In this document: one piece after another, positions 1 through 6,520 of the stretch
Layout: each line of letters opens with the position of its first letter
Numbering within the stretch: position 1 is the stretch's first letter
Assembly (NCBI GenBank): GCA_937868555.1
Contig: CALMNI010000023.1
Span: forward strand, 1 to 20,114
DNA length: 20,114 bases
Direction: 5' to 3'
DNA from: an uncultured bacterium
GTDB taxonomy: Bacteria; Patescibacteriota; Patescibacteriia; Patescibacteriales; Patescibacteriaceae
Position numbers and translations under genes: made by a program
Notes under the pieces: model-generated
The model's database searches: none
Seen by the model: the letters and a program-made list of their open reading frames with translations, nothing else
Told to the model about the DNA's origin: nothing

Positions 1-315
1 ATAGTTTTTGCAGAGGGAGAAGGAGAAGTGGAACTTGATACAGCTATAACGCCAGCATTAGAGAAAGAAGGTATGAAGCGCGAAATTGTCCGCGTCGTAA
101 ATGGCTTGCGCAAGAATCAAGGCTTAACTATTAAAGATCGTATTAGCGTGCACTGGAATTCAGAAGATGAGATTGTTCGACAAACAATGGAAGAATACGG
201 CGAAGAAATTAAAGGAGATGTTTTAGCCGATGAAATAGCGATGGAGAAAATGGAAACGGCTGAAGCGCACAAAGTAAATAATAAAATTATTAATTTATTA
301 ATTAAAAAATGTTAA
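1..315 (+). CDS. ileS: Isoleucyl-tRNA synthetase, C-terminal fragment (5' end outside window)
   Basis: The reading frame is open from base 1 and ends at TAA 313-315, so only the last 104 residues of a much longer gene are present. The visible part has the pattern LDTAITPALEKEG followed by REIVRVVNGLRKNQGL and DRI. This is the closing segment of the anticodon-binding/C-terminal region of class I isoleucyl-tRNA synthetases, which charge tRNA-Ile in the cytoplasm. The GTG at 28 could be mistaken for a start, but family similarity continues upstream of it, so this is a truncation by the window and not a short gene. The catalytic HIGH and KMSKS motifs would lie outside the window. ValS and LeuS were considered; the 'LDT.ITP.L..EG..REIVR' pattern fits IleS better. 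Confidence 0.8.
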   Translation: MVFAEGEGEVELDTAITPALEKEGMKREIVRVVNGLRKNQGLTIKDRISVHWNSEDEIVRQTMEEYGEEIKGDVLADEIAMEKMETAEAHKVNNKIINLLIKKC

Positions 316-316
316 T

Positions 317-403
317 TGTCATTTCGAAGGAGTCCGCCGTAGGCGGCGACTGAGAAATCTAAGATTTCTCACCAGTCGCTAAAGCGACAGGTTTGAAATG
401 ACA
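317..403. repeat. Cloverleaf-like dispersed palindromic repeat, copy 1
   Basis: The ends TGTCATTTCGAA (317-328) and TTTGAAATGACA (392-403) are inverted with one mismatch. Between them lie three hairpins: CCGCC-GTA-GGCGG (334-346), GAGAAATCT-A-AGATTTCTC (352-370) and GTCGCT-AA-AGCGAC (375-388). The element fills most of the gap between ileS and lemA. The same architecture recurs at 4834, 5493 and 16081. It has no coding capacity. It may be a MITE or REP-like element; a role as terminator or mRNA stabiliser is possible but not shown. Confidence 0.85.
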
Positions 404-426
404 TTGTTATTCACTAATTAAATTTT

Positions 427-987
427 ATGATGGCACTTTGGATTATTATCGGCATCATTGTCCTTTTGGGACTGATTGTCGTCGGAATGTATAACGGATT
501 AATCCGTTTAAAAAATCGCGTTGATGAAGCCTGGGCTGATATCGACGTGCAGCTTAAGCGCCGCTATGACCTTATTCCTAATTTAGTGGAAACGGTAAAG
601 GGATATGCCGCGCATGAACAAGGAACTTTGGATAAGGTTATTCAAGCGCGCAGCGCTGCGATGAACGCGCAGGCAACAGGCGACGCCGCGGAAATTGAGA
701 AGACTGAAAATATGCTGTCTTCAACCTTGAAGTCGATTTTCGCTTTGTCTGAAGCCTACCCTGACTTGAAAGCCAATACTAATTTCCTTGAATTGCAGCG
801 CGAGTTGTCTGATACGGAAAATAAAATTCAGGCCAGCCGCCGTTTTTACAATACCAATGTCCGCGATTTCAATACCAAGTTGGAAGTATTCCCAACCAAT
901 ATGATTGGCAATATGCTTGGCTTTAAATCCCGTACTTTCTTTGAAGCCGCCGCTGAGGAGAAGGAGAATGTAAAGGTAAGCTTCTAA
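427..987 (+). CDS. lemA: LemA family membrane protein
   Basis: A 186-residue protein with one N-terminal membrane helix (about residues 3-22) followed by a long helical domain. Typical LemA features are visible: the stretch NRVDEAWADIDVQLKRR, then YDLIPNLVETVKGYAAHE, a later LQRELSDTENKIQASRRFYN, and a terminal FPTNMIGNMLGFK. Length matches the family (about 180-200). LemA proteins have an N-out topology with a helical bundle; their molecular role is unknown, but they are often encoded next to the HtpX membrane protease. Here htpX lies about 1.9 kb downstream with three unrelated genes between. The start is taken at the first of two consecutive ATGs; the second is equally possible. No clear Shine-Dalgarno precedes it. 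Confidence 0.93.
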   Translation: MMALWIIIGIIVLLGLIVVGMYNGLIRLKNRVDEAWADIDVQLKRRYDLIPNLVETVKGYAAHEQGTLDKVIQARSAAMNAQATGDAAEIEKTENMLSSTLKSIFALSEAYPDLKANTNFLELQRELSDTENKIQASRRFYNTNVRDFNTKLEVFPTNMIGNMLGFKSRTFFEAAAEEKENVKVSF

Positions 988-996
988 AGATATTAT

Positions 997-1512
997 ATGA
1001 AGTTTGATACTACTCAGGTTATTATCACCGGAGGAACAATTGATTCTTATTACGAGGCTAGTAAGGATACAGTTGTACCTAATAAAACTTCAGTTATCCC
1101 GGCAATTCTGAATGCCTTTAAAATAGATAAAAAGTTTTTGTTTTCTAAAATTTGCATGAAGGATAGTCGTGCATTAAATGCTTTAGATCGCAAGAAGATA
1201 TTAGCTACAATACAGAAAAGTTCTTGTAATAAGATTATTATTACTCATGGCACGTATACTATGCCTGACACGGCACGTTATTTAAAGGCAAATTTAAAGA
1301 AAGCTAATAAGGTGATTATATTGACTGGCTCCATGATACCTATTTCTGGCTTTTCGCCTTCTGATGGAACATTTAATCTCGGATATTCAATTGCTGTCGC
1401 AGATTACTTGAAGCCCGGAATTTATGTCGTGATGAATGGACGTGTGTTTGATCCCGCGGAAGTTGTAAAGGATATGTCCGGAGGAAAATTTGGTTCAATC
1501 TTCTCTAAATAA
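997..1512 (+). CDS. Asparaginase-like protein, N-terminal domain only
   Basis: A 171-residue protein matching the N-terminal domain of type I/II L-asparaginases, which hydrolyse asparagine to aspartate and ammonia. Visible motifs are TGGTI (nucleophile Thr14), DS at 56-57, HGTYT at 84-88, LTGSM.P near 110-114 and a lysine at 158 in the position of the catalytic Lys162 of E. coli asparaginase II. Canonical enzymes are about 330 residues; this one stops where the second domain would begin. In HGTYT a tyrosine replaces the Asp of the usual HGTDT, one of the catalytic residues, so classical activity is doubtful. Short stand-alone versions of this domain are, to my knowledge, annotated in other genomes, so this may be a natural form and not a broken gene. 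It begins 9 bases after the lemA stop. Confidence 0.8.
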   Translation: MKFDTTQVIITGGTIDSYYEASKDTVVPNKTSVIPAILNAFKIDKKFLFSKICMKDSRALNALDRKKILATIQKSSCNKIIITHGTYTMPDTARYLKANLKKANKVIILTGSMIPISGFSPSDGTFNLGYSIAVADYLKPGIYVVMNGRVFDPAEVVKDMSGGKFGSIFSK

Positions 1513-1532
1513 ATCTAGAATATCTGGTAGTT

Positions 1533-2402
1533 ATGAAAACCTCTTTCCATCGCATTCCTACTGACGACGACATTGTTTTGCAGGGAATGTTATTTGCGCC
1601 GGAAACGGAAACTAAGAAAGCCTATCTTCATACTCACGGCATGGCCGGAAGCTTTTACGGTAATCGTTTTTTGGATGATTTATCTAAAGGCTTAACAGAT
1701 AGCGGTTATGCTTTCTTAAGTATGAATAACCGTGGACATGATATCATCGCTGATTTTTATAGCCCTGATCCCAATGGAAAGTCTCGGCGTATTGGAAATG
1801 CGTATGAAAAGTTTACCGAGTCCGTTTTGGATATTAAGGCGGGGATAGATTTTCTTGAAAAAGCTGGGTATATGGAAATTGTGTTAGGCGGACATAGTTT
1901 AGGCGCTAATAAGGCTGCGTATTATATTATTGAAAGCAAAGATGCCCGCGTAAAAAAACTTGTCTTAATGTCAACGCCGGATATGGCTGGATTGGCTGAA
2001 AAAGAGAATGCTCATCATGAACAAACTTTAGAGCAAGCTAAAAAACTTGTCGCCGAGGGAAAGGGAGAAGAATTATTACCTGAAATATTCTTTGGCGAAT
2101 ATTAGATGTGCGCGAGAACCTATATTGAAATTAATTCCCGTGATTATCCCATTGATATTTTCAGTACCTATGATCCTGAAAAAGCTTCGCGGCTTGCAGA
2201 AATCACTATTCCTGTATTTGCACTTATCGGCGATCACAACGAAGCAACTATTATGGAGCCAGCCCAAGCCTTAGAAATAATAAAAAAGAAAGCGACGAAG
2301 GCCCCGCAATTCATTACAGCAGTAATTGAGGGTGCGAATCATGGCTATTATGGAAAAGGAAAAGAAATGACTGAAAAAGTTGTTTCATGGTTAAGTAATT
2401 AA
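1533..2402 (+). pseudogene. Alpha/beta hydrolase interrupted by an in-frame TAG
   Basis: One reading frame encodes an alpha/beta hydrolase of about 289 residues but is split by TAG at 2103-2105, directly followed by ATG at 2106. The first part (190 residues) holds the oxyanion-type HTHGMAGSF (33-41) and the nucleophile elbow GGHSLG with Ser122. The second part (98 codons) holds the probable catalytic acid in IGDHNEA (about residue 234) and histidine in GANHGYY (about residue 270). Neither half alone can form the triad. The frame does not shift, so a single-base substitution, sequencing error or suppressed stop is more likely than an indel. Reinitiation at ATG 2106 is conceivable, but no Shine-Dalgarno is seen. 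The fold resembles serine esterases/peptidases of the DUF1749 type; substrate unknown. Confidence 0.8.
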
Positions 2403-2412
2403 AACTAAATCT

Positions 2413-2922
2413 ATGCCTAAGGTAATTTTATACATGGCGGTTTCTCTTAATGGAATGATTGCCAAAGAAAACGATGATACGAGCTGGGTCTCTAAAGAAG
2501 AATGGGAATGCTATAGCCAAGCTGCCCGCAATGCCGGCAATTTAATCGTTGGTCATCGCACCTATGATTTAATGAATGAAGAAGGCGAGTTTTCCGAATT
2601 ACCAGACGTTAAAGTTATTACGATTGCCCATGATTCTTTTGAAACCGTGAGTCCGGGACATGCTGTTGTTGGTTCGCCCGAAGAAGCGTTGGCGATGTGC
2701 AGTGACCAACATGAAGTTATTGTCGCCGGCGGAGGTATTATGAATGCCGCGTTTTTGCAAAAGAATTTAGTTGATGAAATTTATATTGATGTTGCGCCTA
2801 TTATTTTCGGTAAAGGTATTAAACTGCTTAATGGCGATGATTTTACGCTTAATTTAAAGTTGCTTGGAGTTACGCATATTTCCGACAACGAAGTCCAACT
2901 TCATTATCAAGTTATTAAATAA
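2413..2922 (+). CDS. RibD C-terminal/dihydrofolate-reductase-like protein
   Basis: A 169-residue single-domain protein of the DHFR-like fold. It starts MPKVILYMAVSLNGMIA, the typical first strand and loop of the RibD C-terminal family, continues with NLIVGHRTYDL, and has the nucleotide-binding strand EVIVAGGGIMNAAFL followed by VDEIYIDVAPIIFGKG. These motifs match NADPH-dependent reductases related to the riboflavin enzyme RibD and to DHFR. Length fits a stand-alone domain. Whether it reduces dihydrofolate or another substrate cannot be told; no thymidylate synthase or riboflavin gene is next to it. It starts 10 bases after the hydrolase frame ends and stops one base before the htpX ATG, suggesting co-transcription. 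Confidence 0.82.
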   Translation: MPKVILYMAVSLNGMIAKENDDTSWVSKEEWECYSQAARNAGNLIVGHRTYDLMNEEGEFSELPDVKVITIAHDSFETVSPGHAVVGSPEEALAMCSDQHEVIVAGGGIMNAAFLQKNLVDEIYIDVAPIIFGKGIKLLNGDDFTLNLKLLGVTHISDNEVQLHYQVIK

Positions 2923-2923
2923 G

Positions 2924-3835
2924 ATGCCGTCACTTTACACTCACATCGATTCTAATCGACATAAAACGTGGCTTTTGCTTTCGTTGTTCTTTGTCGTCGT
3001 TATTATTATTGGTTTTGTTTTTAGCCAAGCAATGAATAATTCAGCTATTTTATACCTAGCGGTTGCTTTTAGTATTGTTTCAAGTTTCATTAGTTATTGG
3101 TGGAGCGATAAAATTATTTTAGGAATTTCCGGAGCGCATGAAGTTTCAATGGAAAATGGCAAAGAATTATATCGCTTAGTAGAGAATTTATGCATTACGG
3201 CAGGTTTGCCTGTTCCAAAAATTTATATTATTGATGATACGGCGCCCAACGCTTTCGCAACCGGACGTGATCCCGAGCACGCGGCCATCGCATTGACCAC
3301 GGGTATTATTGCCAAGCTTGAGAAGGCGGAGCTCGAAGGTGTTATTGCTCATGAGTTATCTCATATTGGCAATCGCGATATTCTTATCGCAACCATTTCA
3401 ACAGTTTTAGTAGGCGTGGTAGTATTATTAGCAGATTGGTTTATGCGTTGGAGTATTTTCGGCGGACAGCGCCGGGGAAGTGACCGTGAAGCTAATCAAC
3501 TGCAGCTTGTTATTACTATTGCTGCGATTGCATTCGCCATTCTTGCTCCTATCTTTGCTTATTTATTGCAATTTGCCATTTCACGAAAGCGAGAATTTTT
3601 AGCTGATGCCGATGGAGCAATGTTAACTCGTTACCCGGAAGCGCTAGCAAGCGCATTAGAAAAGATTTCGCGCGATCAAGAACCCTTAGAAGCGGCTAAT
3701 AGAGCCACTGCTCATTTGTATATTGTTTCTCCCTTAAAAGGAGAAGAGAGTACTGGATTTTTTAAAAAATTATTTATGACGCATCCGCCAGTTGAAGAAA
3801 GAGTGACGGCTTTAAGAGGGTTAGAAATTAAATAA
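2924..3835 (+). CDS. htpX: HtpX-type M48 membrane metalloprotease
   Basis: A 303-residue zinc protease of the inner membrane that degrades damaged or misfolded membrane proteins. Two hydrophobic helices lie at about 15-34 and 40-58, two more at about 152-172 and 196-218. The zinc motif HELSH is at 143-147, with the third ligand probably Glu224 in RKREFLADADGA. The segment PKIYIIDDTAPNAFATG, typical of M48B enzymes, precedes the active site. The active site faces the cytoplasm in studied family members. The start at 2924 is chosen because MPSLYTHIDSNRHKTWLL matches the family N-terminus; the frame extends 20 codons further upstream but only inside the preceding gene. Functional link to lemA at 427 is likely from frequent gene pairing in other bacteria. 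Confidence 0.93.
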   Translation: MPSLYTHIDSNRHKTWLLLSLFFVVVIIIGFVFSQAMNNSAILYLAVAFSIVSSFISYWWSDKIILGISGAHEVSMENGKELYRLVENLCITAGLPVPKIYIIDDTAPNAFATGRDPEHAAIALTTGIIAKLEKAELEGVIAHELSHIGNRDILIATISTVLVGVVVLLADWFMRWSIFGGQRRGSDREANQLQLVITIAAIAFAILAPIFAYLLQFAISRKREFLADADGAMLTRYPEALASALEKISRDQEPLEAANRATAHLYIVSPLKGEESTGFFKKLFMTHPPVEERVTALRGLEIK

Positions 3836-3848
3836 TTATCAATTAATA

Positions 3849-3873
3849 GATTCCTGCTTTCGCAGGAATGACA
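3849..3873. repeat. Solo 3' fragment of the dispersed palindromic repeat
   Basis: A hairpin ATTCCTGC-TTTC-GCAGGAAT followed by GACA, resembling the right end of the longer repeats (terminal ...ATGACA). It ends 3 bases before the ATG at 3877 and supplies an AGGA at 3864-3867, spaced 9 bases from that ATG. It may be the remnant of a full element, or an independent insertion of the same family. Confidence 0.6.
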
Positions 3874-3876
3874 AAT

Positions 3877-4827
3877 ATGAATTTACAAGAAATACAGAAG
3901 TTAGCCGTTGATCTCGGCATAAAAAATGATTTGCGCGGAGTCCAGCGCATGAAAAAAATAATGGCTCGTACTAAGGAAAAGTATGAGCATTTAAGTAAGG
4001 CGCAAAAAGAAGAGTTTGATGAGATTAAGCTTACTAATCCCTATACAGATTCAAGAATTCTTAACGACACCAAGCGCAAATCAATAAAGAAAGTAATGGC
4101 CGGTATTGATATTGGCGGTGCCGAATTGTTGCTCGCCAAACAAATGGGTGACATTGATCTTGTTATCGCCCATCATCCTGAAGGACGGGCTTTAGCTGAT
4201 TTGCATGACGTTATGGATTTGCAAGCCGAGATTATTTCTTTACATGGTGTTCCTATTAACGTTGCTGAATCAGTGCTGCGTCCGCGCATTTCTGAAATCA
4301 GCCGCGGCCTTTCGCCGGTAAACCATAATCGCTCGGTTGATATGGCTAAAGCTTTGGGACTTGATTTTATGTGCTGCCACACTATTCAAGACAACATGGC
4401 GGCAACGTTTATTATTAATTTATTGGAAAAGAATAAAGCCAAGATTGAAACCGTTGGCGATATTGTTTCTATTTTAAAAACCGTACCTGAATACAAAGAG
4501 GCAATGAAACATGGCGCTGGTCCAAAATTGTTTGTTGGTTCTGAGGATCATTCGGCTGGGAAAATTGTTGTTACGGAATTTACGGGCGGAACGAATGGGT
4601 CCAAGGAAATTTATGAGAAAATGGCACATGCCGGTATTGGTACTATCATCAGTATGCATATGGGCGAAGAACATCGTAAAGAGGCAATGAAGTATCATCT
4701 TAATGTTGTTATCGCCGGGCACATGTCTTCTGATTCTTTGGGGATGAATTTATTTTTGGATGAGCTTGAGAAAAAGGGAATTAAAACCGTCCCAATTTCC
4801 GGATTGATTAGAGTAAAGAGAAAATAA
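3877..4827 (+). CDS. NIF3/DUF34 family dinuclear-metal protein
   Basis: A 316-residue member of the NIF3 (GTP cyclohydrolase 1 type 2/NIF3) family. Likely metal-site motifs are IAHHPEG (two adjacent histidines), HTIQDNMA, and HMGEEH followed by VVIAGHMSSDS near the C-terminus. The N-terminal segment LAVDLGIKNDLRG and LTNPYTDSRIL resemble a long NIF3 subfamily of about 310-320 residues. The family is nearly universal; its enzymatic role is unsettled, so no reaction is assigned. I prefer ATG 3877 (AGGA at a 9-base spacing, start MNLQEIQKLA) over the in-frame ATG at 3868, which lies inside the repeat and overlaps that AGGA. The gene is followed by repeat copy 2 and ruvA. Confidence 0.85.
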   Translation: MNLQEIQKLAVDLGIKNDLRGVQRMKKIMARTKEKYEHLSKAQKEEFDEIKLTNPYTDSRILNDTKRKSIKKVMAGIDIGGAELLLAKQMGDIDLVIAHHPEGRALADLHDVMDLQAEIISLHGVPINVAESVLRPRISEISRGLSPVNHNRSVDMAKALGLDFMCCHTIQDNMAATFIINLLEKNKAKIETVGDIVSILKTVPEYKEAMKHGAGPKLFVGSEDHSAGKIVVTEFTGGTNGSKEIYEKMAHAGIGTIISMHMGEEHRKEAMKYHLNVVIAGHMSSDSLGMNLFLDELEKKGIKTVPISGLIRVKRK

Positions 4828-4833
4828 TACTAT

Positions 4834-4925
4834 TGTCATTCCACGGCCCGCCGGAGGCGGGACCGGGGAATCTGAGTAACAGATTGCTGAATACTCAGAT
4901 CCCCCGATCAAGTCGGGGGATGACA
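4834..4925. repeat. Cloverleaf-like dispersed palindromic repeat, copy 2 (divergent)
   Basis: The ends TGTCATTCC and GGATGACA are inverted with a small bulge. Inside are CCCGCC-GGA-GGCGGG (4847-4861), a longer stem formed by ATCTGAGTA (4870-4878) and TACTCAGAT (4892-4900), and CCCCGA-TCAAG-TCGGGG just before the right end. The sequence differs widely from copies 1, 3 and 4, yet the three-hairpin plan is the same. It fills the gap between the NIF3 gene and ruvA and ends 9 bases before the ruvA ATG. Confidence 0.8.
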
Positions 4926-4934
4926 TGAAAAAAT

Positions 4935-5486
4935 ATGTTAGCATTTTTACGCGGTACAATTTTACTTAAAACCGAAGACTATCTCATAGTTGATGTTCAT
5001 GATATCGGCTATAGGGTTTTTGTTACTAAAGCTTGTCTTTTGGAAACAATAAAAGGAGAGACGATTGAATTATTTTTATATCAGCATGTCCGCGAAGACG
5101 CTTCTGATTTATACGGCTTTAAAGTCGCAACTGAGCTTGGATTATTTGAAAAATTATTGTCTGTTTCAGGCGTTGGTCCTAAATCGGCGCTTGCTATTAT
5201 TGGCCTGGCTCCGGCCGAAGCGATTCTTGAAGCAATTGCTCGGGGCGATGATGGAATGTTAACCAAAGTTTCCGGCATTGGCGGCAAAACTGCCCAGCGT
5301 ATTATTCTCGAGCTGCGCGGTAAGCTTGACCATTTGGCCGACGGGGGAGGCGGCCGTGGCGATGAAATCGAAGCGCTCGTTAGCCTTGGCTATTCAGCGG
5401 CGCAGGCTCGCGAGGCTTTGAATCGCGTTGATGCCTCTATCACTGATAGCGGCGAACGCATTAAAGCAGCGCTCAAACAAATTTAA
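4935..5486 (+). CDS. ruvA: Holliday junction branch migration protein RuvA
   Basis: A 183-residue protein that binds four-way DNA junctions as a tetramer and loads the RuvB motor during recombinational repair. The N-terminal OB-fold begins MLAFLRGTILL, followed by VDVHDIGYRVFV and LYGFKVATELGLFEKLL. Two helix-hairpin-helix motifs follow: SVSGVGPKSALAII and KVSGIGGKTAQRIILELRGKL. After a glycine-rich linker (DGGGGRGDE) comes the small C-terminal domain ALVSLGYSAAQAREAL that contacts RuvB. Length is slightly below the usual 190-205. Neither ruvB nor ruvC adjoins it in this window. No Shine-Dalgarno is seen; the preceding repeat ends 9 bases upstream. Confidence 0.96.
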   Translation: MLAFLRGTILLKTEDYLIVDVHDIGYRVFVTKACLLETIKGETIELFLYQHVREDASDLYGFKVATELGLFEKLLSVSGVGPKSALAIIGLAPAEAILEAIARGDDGMLTKVSGIGGKTAQRIILELRGKLDHLADGGGGRGDEIEALVSLGYSAAQAREALNRVDASITDSGERIKAALKQI

Positions 5487-5492
5487 GAAAAT

Positions 5493-5583
5493 TGTCATTT
5501 CGAACCTGTCGCCATAAGCGACAGGTGAGAAATCTTTTCTTTATTTTAGATTTTTCAACCGCTGAAGCGGGTTCGAAATGACA
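5493..5583. repeat. Cloverleaf-like dispersed palindromic repeat, copy 3
   Basis: Perfect 14-base inverted ends TGTCATTTCGAACC (5493-5506) and GGTTCGAAATGACA (5570-5583). Within them are CCTGTCGC...GCGACAGG (5505-5525), a weaker stem GAGAAATCT (5527-5535) with AGATTTTTC, and CCGCT-GA-AGCGG (5559-5570). The element fills the gap between ruvA and the femAB-like gene and ends 8 bases before that gene's ATG, where no Shine-Dalgarno is present. Confidence 0.87.
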
Positions 5584-5591
5584 TTGAATTT

Positions 5592-6515
5592 ATGATTTTT
5601 AGTGAATTGCCATACAACGAAGATAATCTCCGACTGTTAGACACCTACCAGTCGTCTTTGCCGCACGCTCAATTTATGCAATCAAGTAAGTGGGCGCATT
5701 TTCAAAAAGAGCGAGGTAACCATCTTGTTCTTTTAGCCGACGAACATACTGAACATATCTTTTTAGCAATAAAACATACATTGCCTTTGGGTTTTTCTTA
5801 TTGGTATGTTCCGCGCTTTGACGTTACAGCTGATATTGAAAAAGTAATAAAAAAAATTGATTCCAAAGCCATTTTTATTAGATTTGATGCGCGTACGGAG
5901 GCTTTAGCGAAGGAAACACGCAAGACTATTGATGTTCAACCGAGTCGAACATTGGTATTAAAACTAGAGGGACCGACGGAAAAGATATTACAGCACATGC
6001 ATCAAAAAACCCGTTATAATATCCGCTTGGCACAGAAAAAAAAGTTAACAATTAAAAGCGGGGCAGAGTACGCTGAAGATTTTTTTGTTATTCTAGAAGA
6101 AACAAGAAAGCGCGACGGTTTTAGACTTCATAGCAAGGCCTATTACCAAGCTATGATTGCTTCCGGCGCGGTTGAGCTAAGAACCATATGGAATGAAGGT
6201 ACAATGCTTGCTGGAGTGTTATTGGCATACTTCGGCGATACTGTTACTTATGTGCATGGCGCTTCTAGCTCAAAACAACGTGCGTTAATGGCACCGTATG
6301 CTTTGCAATGGGATGCAATTACCAGTGCCTGCGATGCTGGGTATCAGTGGTATGACTGGCATGGAGTAGATGAAAAAAAGTGGCCGGGAGTAACACGTTT
6401 TAAAATGGGTTTTGGCGGAGAAACAATAAGGTATCCCGGTACTTTTGATTTGCCGCTTGATAGACTTCAGTACGCCGGGTATACTATATTCCGTCGCCTC
6501 CGACGCCTTTTTTAA
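5592..6515 (+). CDS. FemA/FemB/FemX-family aminoacyl transferase
   Basis: A 307-residue protein of the Fem family (double GNAT fold), which transfers amino acids from aminoacyl-tRNA to the stem peptide of cell-wall precursors at the cytoplasmic face of the membrane. The family hallmark is MHQKTRYNIRLAQKKKL near the middle, followed by LEETRKRDGFRLHSKAYY in the second GNAT domain. Later motifs are LLAYFGDTVTYVHGASS and YQWYDWHGVDEKKWPGVTRFKMGFGG, typical of the C-terminal part. Staphylococcal Fem proteins are about 410-420 residues with a coiled-coil arm; this one is shorter and shows no obvious arm, like FemX-type members in many bacteria. It sits 5 bases upstream of a MurE-like ligase, supporting a role in peptidoglycan peptide assembly. 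The amino acid it adds is unknown. Confidence 0.87.
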   Translation: MIFSELPYNEDNLRLLDTYQSSLPHAQFMQSSKWAHFQKERGNHLVLLADEHTEHIFLAIKHTLPLGFSYWYVPRFDVTADIEKVIKKIDSKAIFIRFDARTEALAKETRKTIDVQPSRTLVLKLEGPTEKILQHMHQKTRYNIRLAQKKKLTIKSGAEYAEDFFVILEETRKRDGFRLHSKAYYQAMIASGAVELRTIWNEGTMLAGVLLAYFGDTVTYVHGASSSKQRALMAPYALQWDAITSACDAGYQWYDWHGVDEKKWPGVTRFKMGFGGETIRYPGTFDLPLDRLQYAGYTIFRRLRRLF

Positions 6516-6520
6516 GATTT

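Noticed and set aside
317..403. Repeat copy 1 as a tRNA gene because of its cloverleaf shape
   Set aside because: No T-psi-C or acceptor-stem consensus is present, no sensible anticodon loop exists, and four diverged copies with TGTCATTTCGAA-type ends indicate a dispersed repeat.
2047..2274. Overlapping plus-frame ORF at the hydrolase TAG, as a possible programmed frameshift product
   Set aside because: The homologous C-terminal half continues in the original frame, so no frameshift is needed, and this ORF has no recognisable motifs.
2864..2923. Upstream start of htpX inside the reductase gene
   Set aside because: The extra 20 residues are out-of-frame translation of the preceding gene; ATG 2924 directly follows its stop and fits the family.
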